Source: Burkholderia gladioli
Lineage (GTDB): Bacteria > Pseudomonadota > Gammaproteobacteria > Burkholderiales > Burkholderiaceae
Reading direction: 5' to 3'
DNA length: 64,000 bases
NCBI RefSeq assembly: GCF_000959725.1
Contig: NZ_CP009323.1
Coordinates: 62,001 to 126,000 of the forward strand
Shown: one piece after another, positions 1 through 7,930 of the stretch
Numbering within the stretch: the first letter of the stretch is position 1
Layout of the letters: each line of letters opens with the position of its first letter
Program-made: the position numbers and the translations under genes
Notes under the pieces: generated by a model
What the model was told of the DNA's origin: nothing
The model's database searches: none
What the model saw: only the letters and a program-made list of their open reading frames with translations

Positions 1-971
1 CCGGCAATGCGGGCCTCTGGCGCAAAGTGCGGTTCCGCCAGCAGCGAGGACGTGCCGGACGCGGCCTGCTTCGCATGTTCATACCCGGCACCGAGATCGG
101 CGAGCACCGCGATCTCCGCTTCAGGGTAACGGCCGCGCCACATCGCTGCCACTGGCCGCAGGTTGCCACTCGACAGGGCCGCGACGCTGAACCAGCCGGT
201 CGCCTGCCACACTGCCAGTGCCGTTGCCACCCCTTCGCCGATCAGGATGGGCGTAACCGCACCCTCGCGAAACTGGCCCGGTTCAACCACCCAGCAGCCG
301 CCCGACTTGGCACCACCCGCCAGCGCAGACTTGCGTCCTTCGGCGTCGATCAGTTCCAGCGTCGAGAGGGTCTCGCCGATGCGGACCGGCACCACCAGCA
401 CGCGGCCGGCGAGCGGCTCCCCGACACTGCGCGGCGCATATCCGAGCAGCGCATTCAGCTCCTCGGCCTCGAGTTCGCGCAGCGTGGGGACCGCCCTGAC
501 CTGCTTGCGTTCGAGATACGGATGTCCGGGCCCCACCGGCCGTGCCCACTTCCAGATCGCCAGTGCCTCCCGCGCCACGGCAGCCTGTCGCGCGCGCACC
601 CGCGCCTCGAGCCTGCCCTGCTGCCGCGCCTGGTCCACGGACGGACGCGCTAATGGCACGCGCGGTCGGTCCACCGGGTCCATCGCCGCACGCGACGCCC
701 TGACATCGAAGCCCTGCTGCTGCGCGAGCCAGAAGAGCGACGCGAGTGTCTTGCCGCCCGACTCGCCGGCCGAGCGCCACGTCACTCGCGCCGCACGTTC
801 GCTATAGTTGTGGGCGGTGCGACTCCATTCGTCCCAGATGTCGAAGCCCGCCTCGCCGAATCCCTGCTTGAGCGCGAAGGCCATGTCGACCCACGTCGCG
901 TAGTCATCGGCTGGAATCGTGGCCAGCGCCGCGCGCGCACGCTCCTCTTCACTCAGGTACCGGGCATTCAT
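1..971 (-). CDS. PriCT-2/Toprim primase-like conjugation protein (C-terminus off window)
   Basis: Reading leftward from the ATG at 971, an open frame continues to the window edge (about 323 residues seen, no stop). Residues about 8-75 (TIPADDYATWVDMAFALKQG and on to a WRS...GKTLASLFWLA stretch) resemble the PriCT-2 primase C-terminal domain. The later part contains LIGEGVATALAVW and VLADLGAGYEHAK, as in Toprim-type nucleotidyl-transferase folds. Such proteins are carried by conjugative elements and probably prime the complementary strand after transfer. The start overlaps the stop of the coupling-protein gene by ATGA, so it is the last visible gene of the transfer operon and is probably translationally coupled. 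The family assignment is from memory of the motifs. Confidence 0.7.
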   Translation of the reverse strand, partial: MNARYLSEEERARAALATIPADDYATWVDMAFALKQGFGEAGFDIWDEWSRTAHNYSERAARVTWRSAGESGGKTLASLFWLAQQQGFDVRASRAAMDPVDRPRVPLARPSVDQARQQGRLEARVRARQAAVAREALAIWKWARPVGPGHPYLERKQVRAVPTLRELEAEELNALLGYAPRSVGEPLAGRVLVVPVRIGETLSTLELIDAEGRKSALAGGAKSGGCWVVEPGQFREGAVTPILIGEGVATALAVWQATGWFSVAALSSGNLRPVAAMWRGRYPEAEIAVLADLGAGYEHAKQAASGTSSLLAEPHFAPEARIA

Positions 972-2749
972 CGGCGCTCTCCGTGAAGCGGCACGACATT
1001 CGAACTGTCACCCGCACGCGATGCAGCTCGCCCGCGCTGGGTGGGAGATGCGCCCGCGGCGCGCGCAGACTTGCGCCTGGACGTGCCGTCCGAGGGGCGC
1101 AGTTCCGCGACGTCGAGATCAGACGGCGACAGCCGCCGCGCCGCGACGGCAACGCGTGCAGCCGGCACCCCCAGCAGCATGAAATGGCGCTCGGCATACG
1201 CGGCGGCCTCGCCATCGCTCATGTCGTTAAGATGCCGTGGCAGGTCGCGCGGATCCCAGGCCTGCAGCACTTCCAGATACTCCGGCGGAATGTGCATCAC
1301 GCCGGCTTCATCCACTTCGTCAGGTTGCACATCCCTCACGCGCCGCTCGACCTGGGCGATGAAGCGCACGAGATCCATCGCCGGGATAGCTGGCGCCGTA
1401 CGCAGGCGGGAGGTAAAGACCGGCTCGCGCCAGTAACAGATCCGCCCGGCCAGGATCGGCTTCGTGTTTTCGAGCAGGATGATTTCCTTCTCGCGCCCAA
1501 GCTCCTTCAGCTCCTGAGGCAACAGCAGGGGCCGGCGCTGCTCGGAGAAGCTCTCGCTCGAGCCGCCCCGGCCGCCAAAGACCGCGGTCGACCGGCTCAC
1601 ACTGCGTGAGCGGTCTGTGAAGGTGCCGAGCATCTCCGAGTATTCGTTCGCATCCTTCTGCTCACGCGGCGCGTAGATGATCTGCATTGCGTGATTCGTG
1701 ACGAAGGTCCTCGCGTCCGCGCGGCCATAAACCGACTCAAGCTGTGACACCGACTGCACGATCGAAAGCAGCCGCAGGTTGTATCCCGCCATGTAGGCGA
1801 CTGCCCGGGCGATGATGTGAATCTTGCCGACCGACGTGAATTCGTCCATCAGCATCAGGCACTGTACCTTCAGCTCCGGGTTGTCCTGGGGCAGTTGCCG
1901 CGTGTTCAGGTTGACGAGTTGCGAGAACACGAGGTTGACGAGCAGCGCTGCCTCGGTCAGGTGGTCGGGCGTGATGCCGACATACACGGACATCCGCCGT
2001 CTGCGCACGTCGCGCAGGTCGAAGTCACTGGCGCTCGTCGCGGCGTCAACGATCGGATTGGCCCAGATCGTCAGCGGCGCATTGAACGTCGCCAGGATGC
2101 TCGCCAGGACCTTGTCGTCGTTCGCAAGAAAGCGGTTCAGCGCGTCGACGCACGCACCAGTGAGCAACCGCCGGTTCTGCAGCAGCGCCTGCTGGAGATA
2201 CGCCTTGACGGGCATGCCGTTACCGGACGATTGCCGCAGCACCTCGCCCATGGTCACCGGATGGTCGGGCACATCGGTGTCGCCGCTGCGGCGCGCATCG
2301 CGCCACTCGCACAGCAGCAGTACGATCCCGAGAAACAGGTTGCGGGCCTGATCCTTCCAGAAGTCGTCGTGACCGCCGACCGGATACAGCGCGTACCCGA
2401 TTGCGAGAATATCGCCGACGCGGAACACGCCGTCCGAGATCGCCGAGAGCGGGTTATACCGGTGCGTACGGCCATCCTCGGCAAACGGATTGAACAGGTA
2501 CACGTCATGGCCGTGTGCGCGACGAAAGCCTGCCGTGAGGTTGAAATTCTCCTGCTTGATATCGAGCACGACCACCGAATCCGGGTAACTCAGCAGGTTG
2601 GGCACCACGATGCCCACGCCCTTGCCCGACCGTGCCGGCGCCGCAAGCAGCACGAACTGCTGGCCAGTGAACCGCAGGTAGCGGCCACGCCAGACACCCA
2701 CGACCAGCGGCGGGCCGCTGAATGCTTCTGATGTCGTCACCGTGCTCAT
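968..2749 (-). CDS. virD4: VirD4/TraG type IV coupling protein, ATPase part
   Basis: This 593-residue protein carries the ATPase domain of the type IV coupling protein, which brings the relaxase-DNA complex to the secretion channel. Walker A is at residues 37-45 (APARSGKGVG), preceded by RGRYLRFTGQQFVLL as in this family. Walker B (CLMLMDEFTS) is followed by the helical region HIIARAVAYMAGYNLRLL. The protein has no membrane segments of its own; these lie in the upstream gene (2746-3147), which ends in the YGSARFAxxADIRxAGLL stretch that normally leads straight into the ATPase domain of one polypeptide. The two genes overlap by ATGA. It is therefore either a true two-subunit coupling protein or a split gene kept working by coupling. 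Confidence 0.88.
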   Translation of the reverse strand: MSTVTTSEAFSGPPLVVGVWRGRYLRFTGQQFVLLAAPARSGKGVGIVVPNLLSYPDSVVVLDIKQENFNLTAGFRRAHGHDVYLFNPFAEDGRTHRYNPLSAISDGVFRVGDILAIGYALYPVGGHDDFWKDQARNLFLGIVLLLCEWRDARRSGDTDVPDHPVTMGEVLRQSSGNGMPVKAYLQQALLQNRRLLTGACVDALNRFLANDDKVLASILATFNAPLTIWANPIVDAATSASDFDLRDVRRRRMSVYVGITPDHLTEAALLVNLVFSQLVNLNTRQLPQDNPELKVQCLMLMDEFTSVGKIHIIARAVAYMAGYNLRLLSIVQSVSQLESVYGRADARTFVTNHAMQIIYAPREQKDANEYSEMLGTFTDRSRSVSRSTAVFGGRGGSSESFSEQRRPLLLPQELKELGREKEIILLENTKPILAGRICYWREPVFTSRLRTAPAIPAMDLVRFIAQVERRVRDVQPDEVDEAGVMHIPPEYLEVLQAWDPRDLPRHLNDMSDGEAAAYAERHFMLLGVPAARVAVAARRLSPSDLDVAELRPSDGTSRRKSARAAGASPTQRGRAASRAGDSSNVVPLHGERR

Positions 2750-3147
2750 AGCAGTCCTGCCCGGCGGATGTCCGCCTCGTTTGCGAACCGCGCGCTGCCA
2801 TAAAGACGCCGGCGGCCGGTGCGATCCAGCAGCGTGTAAGCGCCAAGCGCCGGCGCACCAAACGCGAGCAGGAGGCCGAACAGCGCCGCGCCGGCAAGCC
2901 GGCGTCCCACCTTTGGCAGACGTCCGTCGTACCAGGCCAGCGCCGCATCCGGCCAGGCATGAAACCCGGCATGAACGGGGTTGAGGTGCTGGCTCGCGAC
3001 GAAGAAAAACGACGCCAGCCAGAGGGCGAGGATCAGACCGGCAGCAGCCGTGGCCACAATCGCGAGCGTGACCAGCGCGCGCACCGCGTGATACCCGCCC
3101 CCCCTGGTGGTTGACCGTACCGTTCCGGTTGCCTTTCCGATGTCCAT
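2746..3147 (-). CDS. Coupling-protein N-terminal membrane subunit (split VirD4)
   Basis: This 133-residue inner-membrane protein has hydrophobic segments at about residues 23-50 and 84-103. It ends RRRLYGSARFANEADI-RRAGLL, the conserved lead-in to the VirD4 ATPase domain, then stops in an ATGA overlap with the ATPase gene. The start at 3147 was chosen because it follows a good ribosome site (AAAGGGGAG) and lies just after the virB11 stop. A longer in-frame start at 3222 would lie inside virB11. It probably supplies the membrane anchor and periplasmic loop that the downstream ATPase lacks. Confidence 0.75.
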   Translation of the reverse strand: MDIGKATGTVRSTTRGGGYHAVRALVTLAIVATAAAGLILALWLASFFFVASQHLNPVHAGFHAWPDAALAWYDGRLPKVGRRLAGAALFGLLLAFGAPALGAYTLLDRTGRRRLYGSARFANEADIRRAGLL

Positions 3148-3161
3148 GGCCTGCTCCCCTT

Positions 3162-4289
3162 TCACCGGAAATCCGCCTGATGGCGACGCAGCGGATCGAA
3201 CCAGACTTCCGTCATCGACCATCGCCGGCCCGTCTGCTCCCCTGACTCATCGAAAACGGCAGTGGCTTCCATGTGCGCCACCACATCGATCGTCATGAAG
3301 AGCAGCCGGCGCAGTGCCGCGTCATCCCACGTCGAAGCCTCCGGATGTTCCTTCGCCATCAGCGCGAACCGCTCGATCGCGACCGGGGCGCTCGACGCGT
3401 GATAGCTCGTGATTGACCCCGCATGGCCCGTGGTCAGGAGCTTCAGGAAGTCGTACGCCTCGCTGCCGCGCAGTTCGGCGAGCAGCACGCGGTCGGGGCG
3501 CATGCGCATCGTGCTGGCGATCAGGTCCGCGGGCGTCACCCGCGCCTGAGCGTGACCACCCTTGCTGTAGATGAGGTGGACGCAGTTCTCGATGTGGCGG
3601 ATGAAGAGTTCGCGCACATCCTCGATCGTCACGATGCGCTCGGTGGCCGGAATGTACCGGCACAGCGTCTTCATGAAGCTCGTCTTGCCCGAGCCGGTGT
3701 TGCCCACGATCGCGAGGTTCAGCCGCCCGCGCACCGCCCGCTCGAAGAAGGCCGGCAAATCACGCGCTTCGAGGCACCTGGCGAGTTCGCGATCGAGAGG
3801 CCGTAGCGCCGGCATCGCCTCATCAAGTCCAGCCGGGCGGCGCCACCTAGTGTGCGCGAACAGGGCCTCGCCAGCATACGCATCGAGCGTTTTCTCGCGC
3901 GAAGAGGGACGGCGGATCGTCACCGACACGGTACGCGGAGGTACCACCGGCGGGATCACGATCTGGATGCGCGCATCACCTGGCAGCAGCGCGGAGAGCA
4001 CCGGATGCAGCGCCGAGACCTCCTGGTTCGTGAGCGTGGCAATCGCGACCGCGAACGACATCAGGCGCTCGAAATCAAGGTCTGCGCAGTCGTGGACATG
4101 CCATCCGAGATGGGTTTCGATCAGCACGCGTTGCGGCCGGTTGATCACCAGTTCCGTGACCGTCGGGTCATCGAGCAGCCCCGCGAACGGCCGCATGAGC
4201 TCGCGTACCGACGCGTCCTCTGCCAGCCTCGGCAGTGGGGCATCGGCTGACACAGGTGCGTCGCTCAGGATGTGGGCCTGCGCCTTCAT
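3162..4289 (-). CDS. virB11: VirB11 family secretion ATPase
   Basis: This is a 375-residue hexameric cytoplasmic ATPase of the type IV secretion channel. The P-loop GNTGSGKTS is at residues 196-203. It is followed by the Asp/Glu-box-like TERIVTIEDVRELFI, the GGHAQARVTPADLIASTMRM region with its Arg fingers, and LLAELRGSEAYDFLKLLTTGHAGS (Walker B and His box). An N-terminal domain with ELVINRP and the long IPPVVPPRTVSVTIRRPS stretch is typical. Length is normal. The start overlaps the virB10 stop by four bases, and the virD4 membrane gene starts 14 bases after its stop. Confidence 0.95.
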   Translation of the reverse strand: MKAQAHILSDAPVSADAPLPRLAEDASVRELMRPFAGLLDDPTVTELVINRPQRVLIETHLGWHVHDCADLDFERLMSFAVAIATLTNQEVSALHPVLSALLPGDARIQIVIPPVVPPRTVSVTIRRPSSREKTLDAYAGEALFAHTRWRRPAGLDEAMPALRPLDRELARCLEARDLPAFFERAVRGRLNLAIVGNTGSGKTSFMKTLCRYIPATERIVTIEDVRELFIRHIENCVHLIYSKGGHAQARVTPADLIASTMRMRPDRVLLAELRGSEAYDFLKLLTTGHAGSITSYHASSAPVAIERFALMAKEHPEASTWDDAALRRLLFMTIDVVAHMEATAVFDESGEQTGRRWSMTEVWFDPLRRHQADFR

Positions 4290-5503
4290 CGCGAGCCCTC
4301 CGGATCGAGCGCATAGACCGCACTGAAGTCCAGGTCCCGCGCGACGACGATCGTGAACTCGGCCCCCTGGTTCTGCGACAGCGTGGGCGGGATGTTGATC
4401 GTGCTGTCGAGTACTCGCGAGGCCATGTCATTGCCCTGCTGCTGCGTGTTCTCGAACACCACCGGGCCGTTGCTGTTGCCGCCACGCGTCGCGAAATAGC
4501 CGATCGCGTCCTGCGTCATGCCGAGCAGCATGGCCGCGCCAATCCGTTCGCTCCAATGGTTGTTCACATAGCCGCCCACGCCCATGCGTCCGAGCGCGTC
4601 CGCGGCCGGCGAATCGGTCTCGACCGTCACCCCTTCGGGGGTCTTGATGCGGGCCGACAGGATGAACACCCGCTTCTGTCCAGGTGCCAGGTTCGAGCGG
4701 TACTCGCTGTTGACCTGCGAACCCCGTTCAATCAGGACCACATGGCCGTCATCCGAATAGACGTTCTTCGTCACCGTGCAGGTCGAGATACCCGCCTCGG
4801 TCGAATCGAACGCGGTATCTCCCACGCAGTCGATCTTGGCGCCTTCTGCAAGAACAAGACTGCGGTTGCCGAGAAAGCCTGCGCGCGCTTTCGGTGTCAC
4901 GGTCGGCGTCAGCGCCTGGGCAAGCGGACTGCTGCCCTGGGGCGGGCCGACCGTCACAGCAGTCGCGCCCGGCGAAGCGCCCGGTGTTGATGCGGCAAGC
5001 TCCGCCGCTGCATTGGCAGGACCATTGCTTCCGCCTGTGCTTCCGGTGGCGAGCAGCGGCGCATCGTAATAGCTGCGAACCGGCGCGGTACGGACAGGAG
5101 TGCGGGGCGTCGCCGCGACAACGGGGGCCGACGCGGCGGCACTCGCTGTGACCGGGCTGCCTGGCACTGCGGCAACTGCTGATGCCGCTACGGTCCCGTC
5201 GCTGAACACCCGCCCCGGGGACGGCTGGTCCTGCACGGCATCCCGTCTGGCCTTCTCAGCCGCATCGTGCCGCTCGAGAAACCCGTGCATCGTCCAGACC
5301 GCTCCGCCGATCACAACCGCCACGACAACCAGCGGCGCAAGCCACCAGGCACGGGGCCGACCACCCTGCTGCCCCAGCTCCGGCATGCCACGATCGGCTG
5401 GCTGGTTTGCAAGGTCGCCGTTTATGGTTTCTGTGACCTTTGCGGGGTCGCCCCCGGCCACAACCTTGGGCGCAATCCCATTGCGCGGCGTTTCCTCATT
5501 CAT
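4286..5503 (-). CDS. virB10: VirB10/TrbI family channel scaffold protein
   Basis: This 405-residue protein spans the cell envelope and links inner- and outer-membrane parts of the type IV channel. The cytoplasmic N-terminus is followed by one membrane segment (about residues 54-70, LAPLVVVAVVIGGAVW), a Pro/Ala/Thr/Ser-rich periplasmic linker to about residue 200, and then the conserved C-terminal beta-barrel domain (SLVLAEGAKIDC, TKNVYSDDGHVVLIERGSQV, IKTPEGVTVETDSPAADALG, VYALDPEGSR region). The start at 5503 (MNEETPRN) overlaps the virB9 3' end by eight bases; a start at 5524 is possible. Order and couplings place it firmly in the virB operon. Confidence 0.93.
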   Translation of the reverse strand: MNEETPRNGIAPKVVAGGDPAKVTETINGDLANQPADRGMPELGQQGGRPRAWWLAPLVVVAVVIGGAVWTMHGFLERHDAAEKARRDAVQDQPSPGRVFSDGTVAASAVAAVPGSPVTASAAASAPVVAATPRTPVRTAPVRSYYDAPLLATGSTGGSNGPANAAAELAASTPGASPGATAVTVGPPQGSSPLAQALTPTVTPKARAGFLGNRSLVLAEGAKIDCVGDTAFDSTEAGISTCTVTKNVYSDDGHVVLIERGSQVNSEYRSNLAPGQKRVFILSARIKTPEGVTVETDSPAADALGRMGVGGYVNNHWSERIGAAMLLGMTQDAIGYFATRGGNSNGPVVFENTQQQGNDMASRVLDSTINIPPTLSQNQGAEFTIVVARDLDFSAVYALDPEGSR

Positions 5504-6332
5504 GGCCGTCGCTCCGCAGAACACGCTTCACACCGCTCACCGTTGTGCCATCCGCAGGCGGTACTCCGTCCACGTCGAACGCGTCGTTCCACAGACCGAC
5601 CACCTCGTCACCGAGACGCAGCACGAAACGTCGCGCGAGCTCATGCACGACGATCACGTCGTCTTCCATGTGCCGGTCGACGACGCTTTCGCTGTCGTTG
5701 CCGGCCACGCGGAAGATCGCAGGGATACGCCGGTTGTTGGGAATGCGGATATAGGTGAAGCGCCCGTCATCCCACGCCGCAGTAGGCGCGATATCCTCCG
5801 AGTGCGGCATCACCTGCATCGAGTAGGCGGTATTGCGCACCACCGGCGGCTGGTCCAGGCGCGCGCGTACGAGGGCGGCATCATCGGCAGCTTTCGTCTT
5901 TGCCGCCTGCCTGTCGGGGTACACGAAAGTGATGCGATACATCTCCTCGTCATTGGCGAACCGGGCCCTGAGCGGCAGCACCACCAGGTCAAAGCTGTAG
6001 CTGCGCCGGTCGGTGCGGATCTCGAGGTTCGTGTCGTGAGCGGCGAGCTGGGGCTTGAGGTAGACGTCGTGCTCACCCCGGTTTGCAACCACCTGCCATC
6101 CGTCCCGGTCGCCGGGGGCCACGACGAGAATGTGCTCGGCCGGGTCGAGCGCAATGTGCGTGGCGAAACCGCGCTGCGCGATGACTCGCACCACCTCGTC
6201 CTGCCGGTACACGACCTGCCGCACACGCGGGTCGCCGGACCAGCCGGGCACGTCGTACGCGCGGGCGCCACCGCAGAGCGCTGCCAGTGCGGTCGCCAGC
6301 ACAACGGTTCTCACCAGGTTGTCCAGTTTCAT
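5496..6332 (-). CDS. virB9: VirB9/TrbG family outer-membrane complex protein
   Basis: This 278-residue periplasmic protein forms, with VirB7 and VirB10, the outer-membrane core of the type IV channel. A cleavable signal peptide is clear (hydrophobic core VVLATALAALCGGARA, cut near residue 25). The mature part has the family sequences VVRVIAQRGFATHIALDP, DGWQVVANRGEHDVYLKP, SYSFDLVVLPL and, near the C-terminus, DDGRFTYIRIPNNRRIPAIF with VHELARRFVLRLGDEVVGLWN. Length is normal. The gene starts four bases inside the end of virB8. Confidence 0.93.
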   Translation of the reverse strand: MKLDNLVRTVVLATALAALCGGARAYDVPGWSGDPRVRQVVYRQDEVVRVIAQRGFATHIALDPAEHILVVAPGDRDGWQVVANRGEHDVYLKPQLAAHDTNLEIRTDRRSYSFDLVVLPLRARFANDEEMYRITFVYPDRQAAKTKAADDAALVRARLDQPPVVRNTAYSMQVMPHSEDIAPTAAWDDGRFTYIRIPNNRRIPAIFRVAGNDSESVVDRHMEDDVIVVHELARRFVLRLGDEVVGLWNDAFDVDGVPPADGTTVSGVKRVLRSDGHE

Positions 6333-7045
6333 GACACACCTCCCGGGACCGACTGTGACGCCGGCGATGACGCGGCAGGGGTGTATTCGGGATCGCGACT
6401 GTAGGCCGTCACCCTGAAGCCGAACGGGTTTTCAATCGCCGTGCGCTCGCGCGTAAAGACGGATGGCCGGTACGTGAAGGCCAGCGTGATGACGAAACGC
6501 TGCGGCGCCTCCGCGTTATCGATCCCGTTCTTCCACGTCGTGCGCTCGATATGCACGACGGCATGCCCCGGTTCATCCGGCACAAGCGTCGTCGAGAGGA
6601 TGCGGATGCGCCGCTGTGCATTTGCCCCGAGCTGCCGGTCCAGCGCGTCCGGTCCGCCGTAGATCGCCCGGTAATCACGCGCGACCCGGTCGTCGCTCAT
6701 GTCGAGCACGCGGTCGTAGTCCATCTGCAGCAGGCCCCAGTCGTAACGCTCGCGCGAGCGCACGTACATTTCGACCCAGTGCTTGTCCTCGATGTCGCGC
6801 ATAGGGATGTGCTTCGCGTCGAGCACGTCGATCACCTGCGCTTCGCCCGTCAGCCGGTCAACTTCTATCGGCAGTGGCACGAGCCGATAGAAGGGGATCA
6901 TCACAGCCAATGCGGTTGCACACAGGATGGCCACCACGACCGAGGTCGCGGCCACGTACCATGCCCGACGTTCGGACCGCTCCTGCAGGTGCGTGACCGA
7001 CACCTCGAAATCGAGCGCCCGACGATAGTCACGGTCACTGCTCAT
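6329..7045 (-). CDS. virB8: VirB8 family inner-membrane protein
   Basis: This 238-residue bitopic inner-membrane protein nucleates assembly of the type IV channel. It has a short cytoplasmic N-terminus, one membrane segment at about residues 29-51 (YVAATSVVVAILCATALAVM), then the periplasmic NTF2-like domain with PLPIEVDRLTGEAQVID, the WVEMYVRSRERYDW helix and a C-terminal NPFGFRVTAYSRDPE. The start at 7045 is preferred over 7057 because the strong ribosome site GGAGG lies five bases upstream of it. It overlaps the end of the small lipoprotein gene. Confidence 0.92.
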   Translation of the reverse strand: MSSDRDYRRALDFEVSVTHLQERSERRAWYVAATSVVVAILCATALAVMIPFYRLVPLPIEVDRLTGEAQVIDVLDAKHIPMRDIEDKHWVEMYVRSRERYDWGLLQMDYDRVLDMSDDRVARDYRAIYGGPDALDRQLGANAQRRIRILSTTLVPDEPGHAVVHIERTTWKNGIDNAEAPQRFVITLAFTYRPSVFTRERTAIENPFGFRVTAYSRDPEYTPAASSPASQSVPGGVS

Positions 7046-7199
7046 GACCGCCTCCATCCGATGGGGGAGTGGGTGGCACGCGGTTCACCGGAACACGGTG
7101 CGAGCCATCCGGCAGGACGGGTCGGGGTGGACTGTCCGAGCATCCATTAATAAGTATGACTAACTGTACGACAACGATTGCAGCGATGGACCGAACCAT
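7035..7199 (-). CDS. virB7: VirB7-like small lipoprotein
   Basis: A 54-codon gene between virB5 and virB8. The product starts MVRSIAAIVVVQLVILINGC: a short basic end, a hydrophobic core and a lipobox-like INGC. It then has a Pro-rich mature tail (SDSPPRPVLPDGSHRVPVN). Size, lipoprotein signal, Pro/Val-rich tail and position all fit VirB7, the lipoprotein that binds VirB9 at the outer membrane. A good ribosome site (GAGGAG) lies seven bases before the ATG, and the gene overlaps the virB8 start by 11 bases. Asn at -2 of the lipobox is slightly unusual. Confidence 0.72.
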   Translation of the reverse strand: MVRSIAAIVVVQLVILINGCSDSPPRPVLPDGSHRVPVNRVPPTPPSDGGGHEQ

Positions 7200-7222
7200 G
7201 TCAATCTCCTCAATTTCCGAAC

Positions 7223-7930
7223 TCAGTTCCCAAAGCTTGCGGGCACCATCTGGTCCTGCAACCGTGCGGTATTGCCGGCGCGCTTGAGGACGAGCTCCTG
7301 CTGCTGCCCGGCAATCAGCCGGTCTTCGGAATCGGCGAGCATCCTGAAGAGCTGCAGCTTGGTCATCTCGTTGCCGACGGCCGTGCTCTCAATCTGGATG
7401 CGAGCCTGCAGTTCCGAAATGCCCTTCTGGTCCTGCGTCACATCGATCTGCTGCATCAAACCCTGGATCTGGTCGAGTTCCTGGAGTTCGGTCTGGTACG
7501 CCTGTGTGCCGAATGCCTTGTCCTGGAACGGCTTGTTGAGCGCGCGCTGGCAGACCTGCTGGTCGATGCCACTCTGGTCCTCGCAGTTGTAGATCCCGCT
7601 CGCCGAACGCAGCGTCTGCCCACCGCCGGTGAGACCCGCATATCCCCCGTTCTGGATCGCCGTATAGACGGACTGCCAGTTCGACGGCAGCGAGTTTGAC
7701 AGAACCGGATTGCTCATCAGGGACCCAAATCCACGGGTGCCACTGAGCGACTGATACAGCTGGAGCTCCTGCTGCACTTCCTCCTTCAGTTGCCCGACAG
7801 TCGCGATCGCCTGCACGACGTTCTGTGCGTCATACACCGGAATCCCCTGGGCACGAACGACGGAAGACAGGCAACCGGTCGCGGCGATTGCGCCTGCTAT
7901 CAGAACGCGCCGTACATGTGAGGTGGTCAT
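7223..7930 (-). CDS. virB5: VirB5/TrbJ-type minor pilus protein
   Basis: This 235-residue exported protein has a signal peptide (VRRVLIAGAIAATGCLSSVVRA, cut before QGIPVYDAQN). A helical, Gln/Glu-rich body follows, with QAIATVGQLKEEVQQELQLY near the N-terminus and LQELDQIQGLMQQIDVTQDQ later, typical of VirB5/TrbJ proteins at the pilus tip. Two cysteines (YNCEDQ and QQVCQRAL) may pair. The start at 7930 forms an ATGA overlap with virB6. Longer upstream starts in the same frame lie inside virB6 and are rejected. Confidence 0.85.
   Translation of the reverse strand: MTTSHVRRVLIAGAIAATGCLSSVVRAQGIPVYDAQNVVQAIATVGQLKEEVQQELQLYQSLSGTRGFGSLMSNPVLSNSLPSNWQSVYTAIQNGGYAGLTGGGQTLRSASGIYNCEDQSGIDQQVCQRALNKPFQDKAFGTQAYQTELQELDQIQGLMQQIDVTQDQKGISELQARIQIESTAVGNEMTKLQLFRMLADSEDRLIAGQQQELVLKRAGNTARLQDQMVPASFGN

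Noticed and set aside
27..807. Long plus-strand frames at the left edge
   Set aside because: They lie opposite the minus-strand primase-like gene, have no domain and Arg/Ala-rich shadow composition typical of GC-rich antisense frames.
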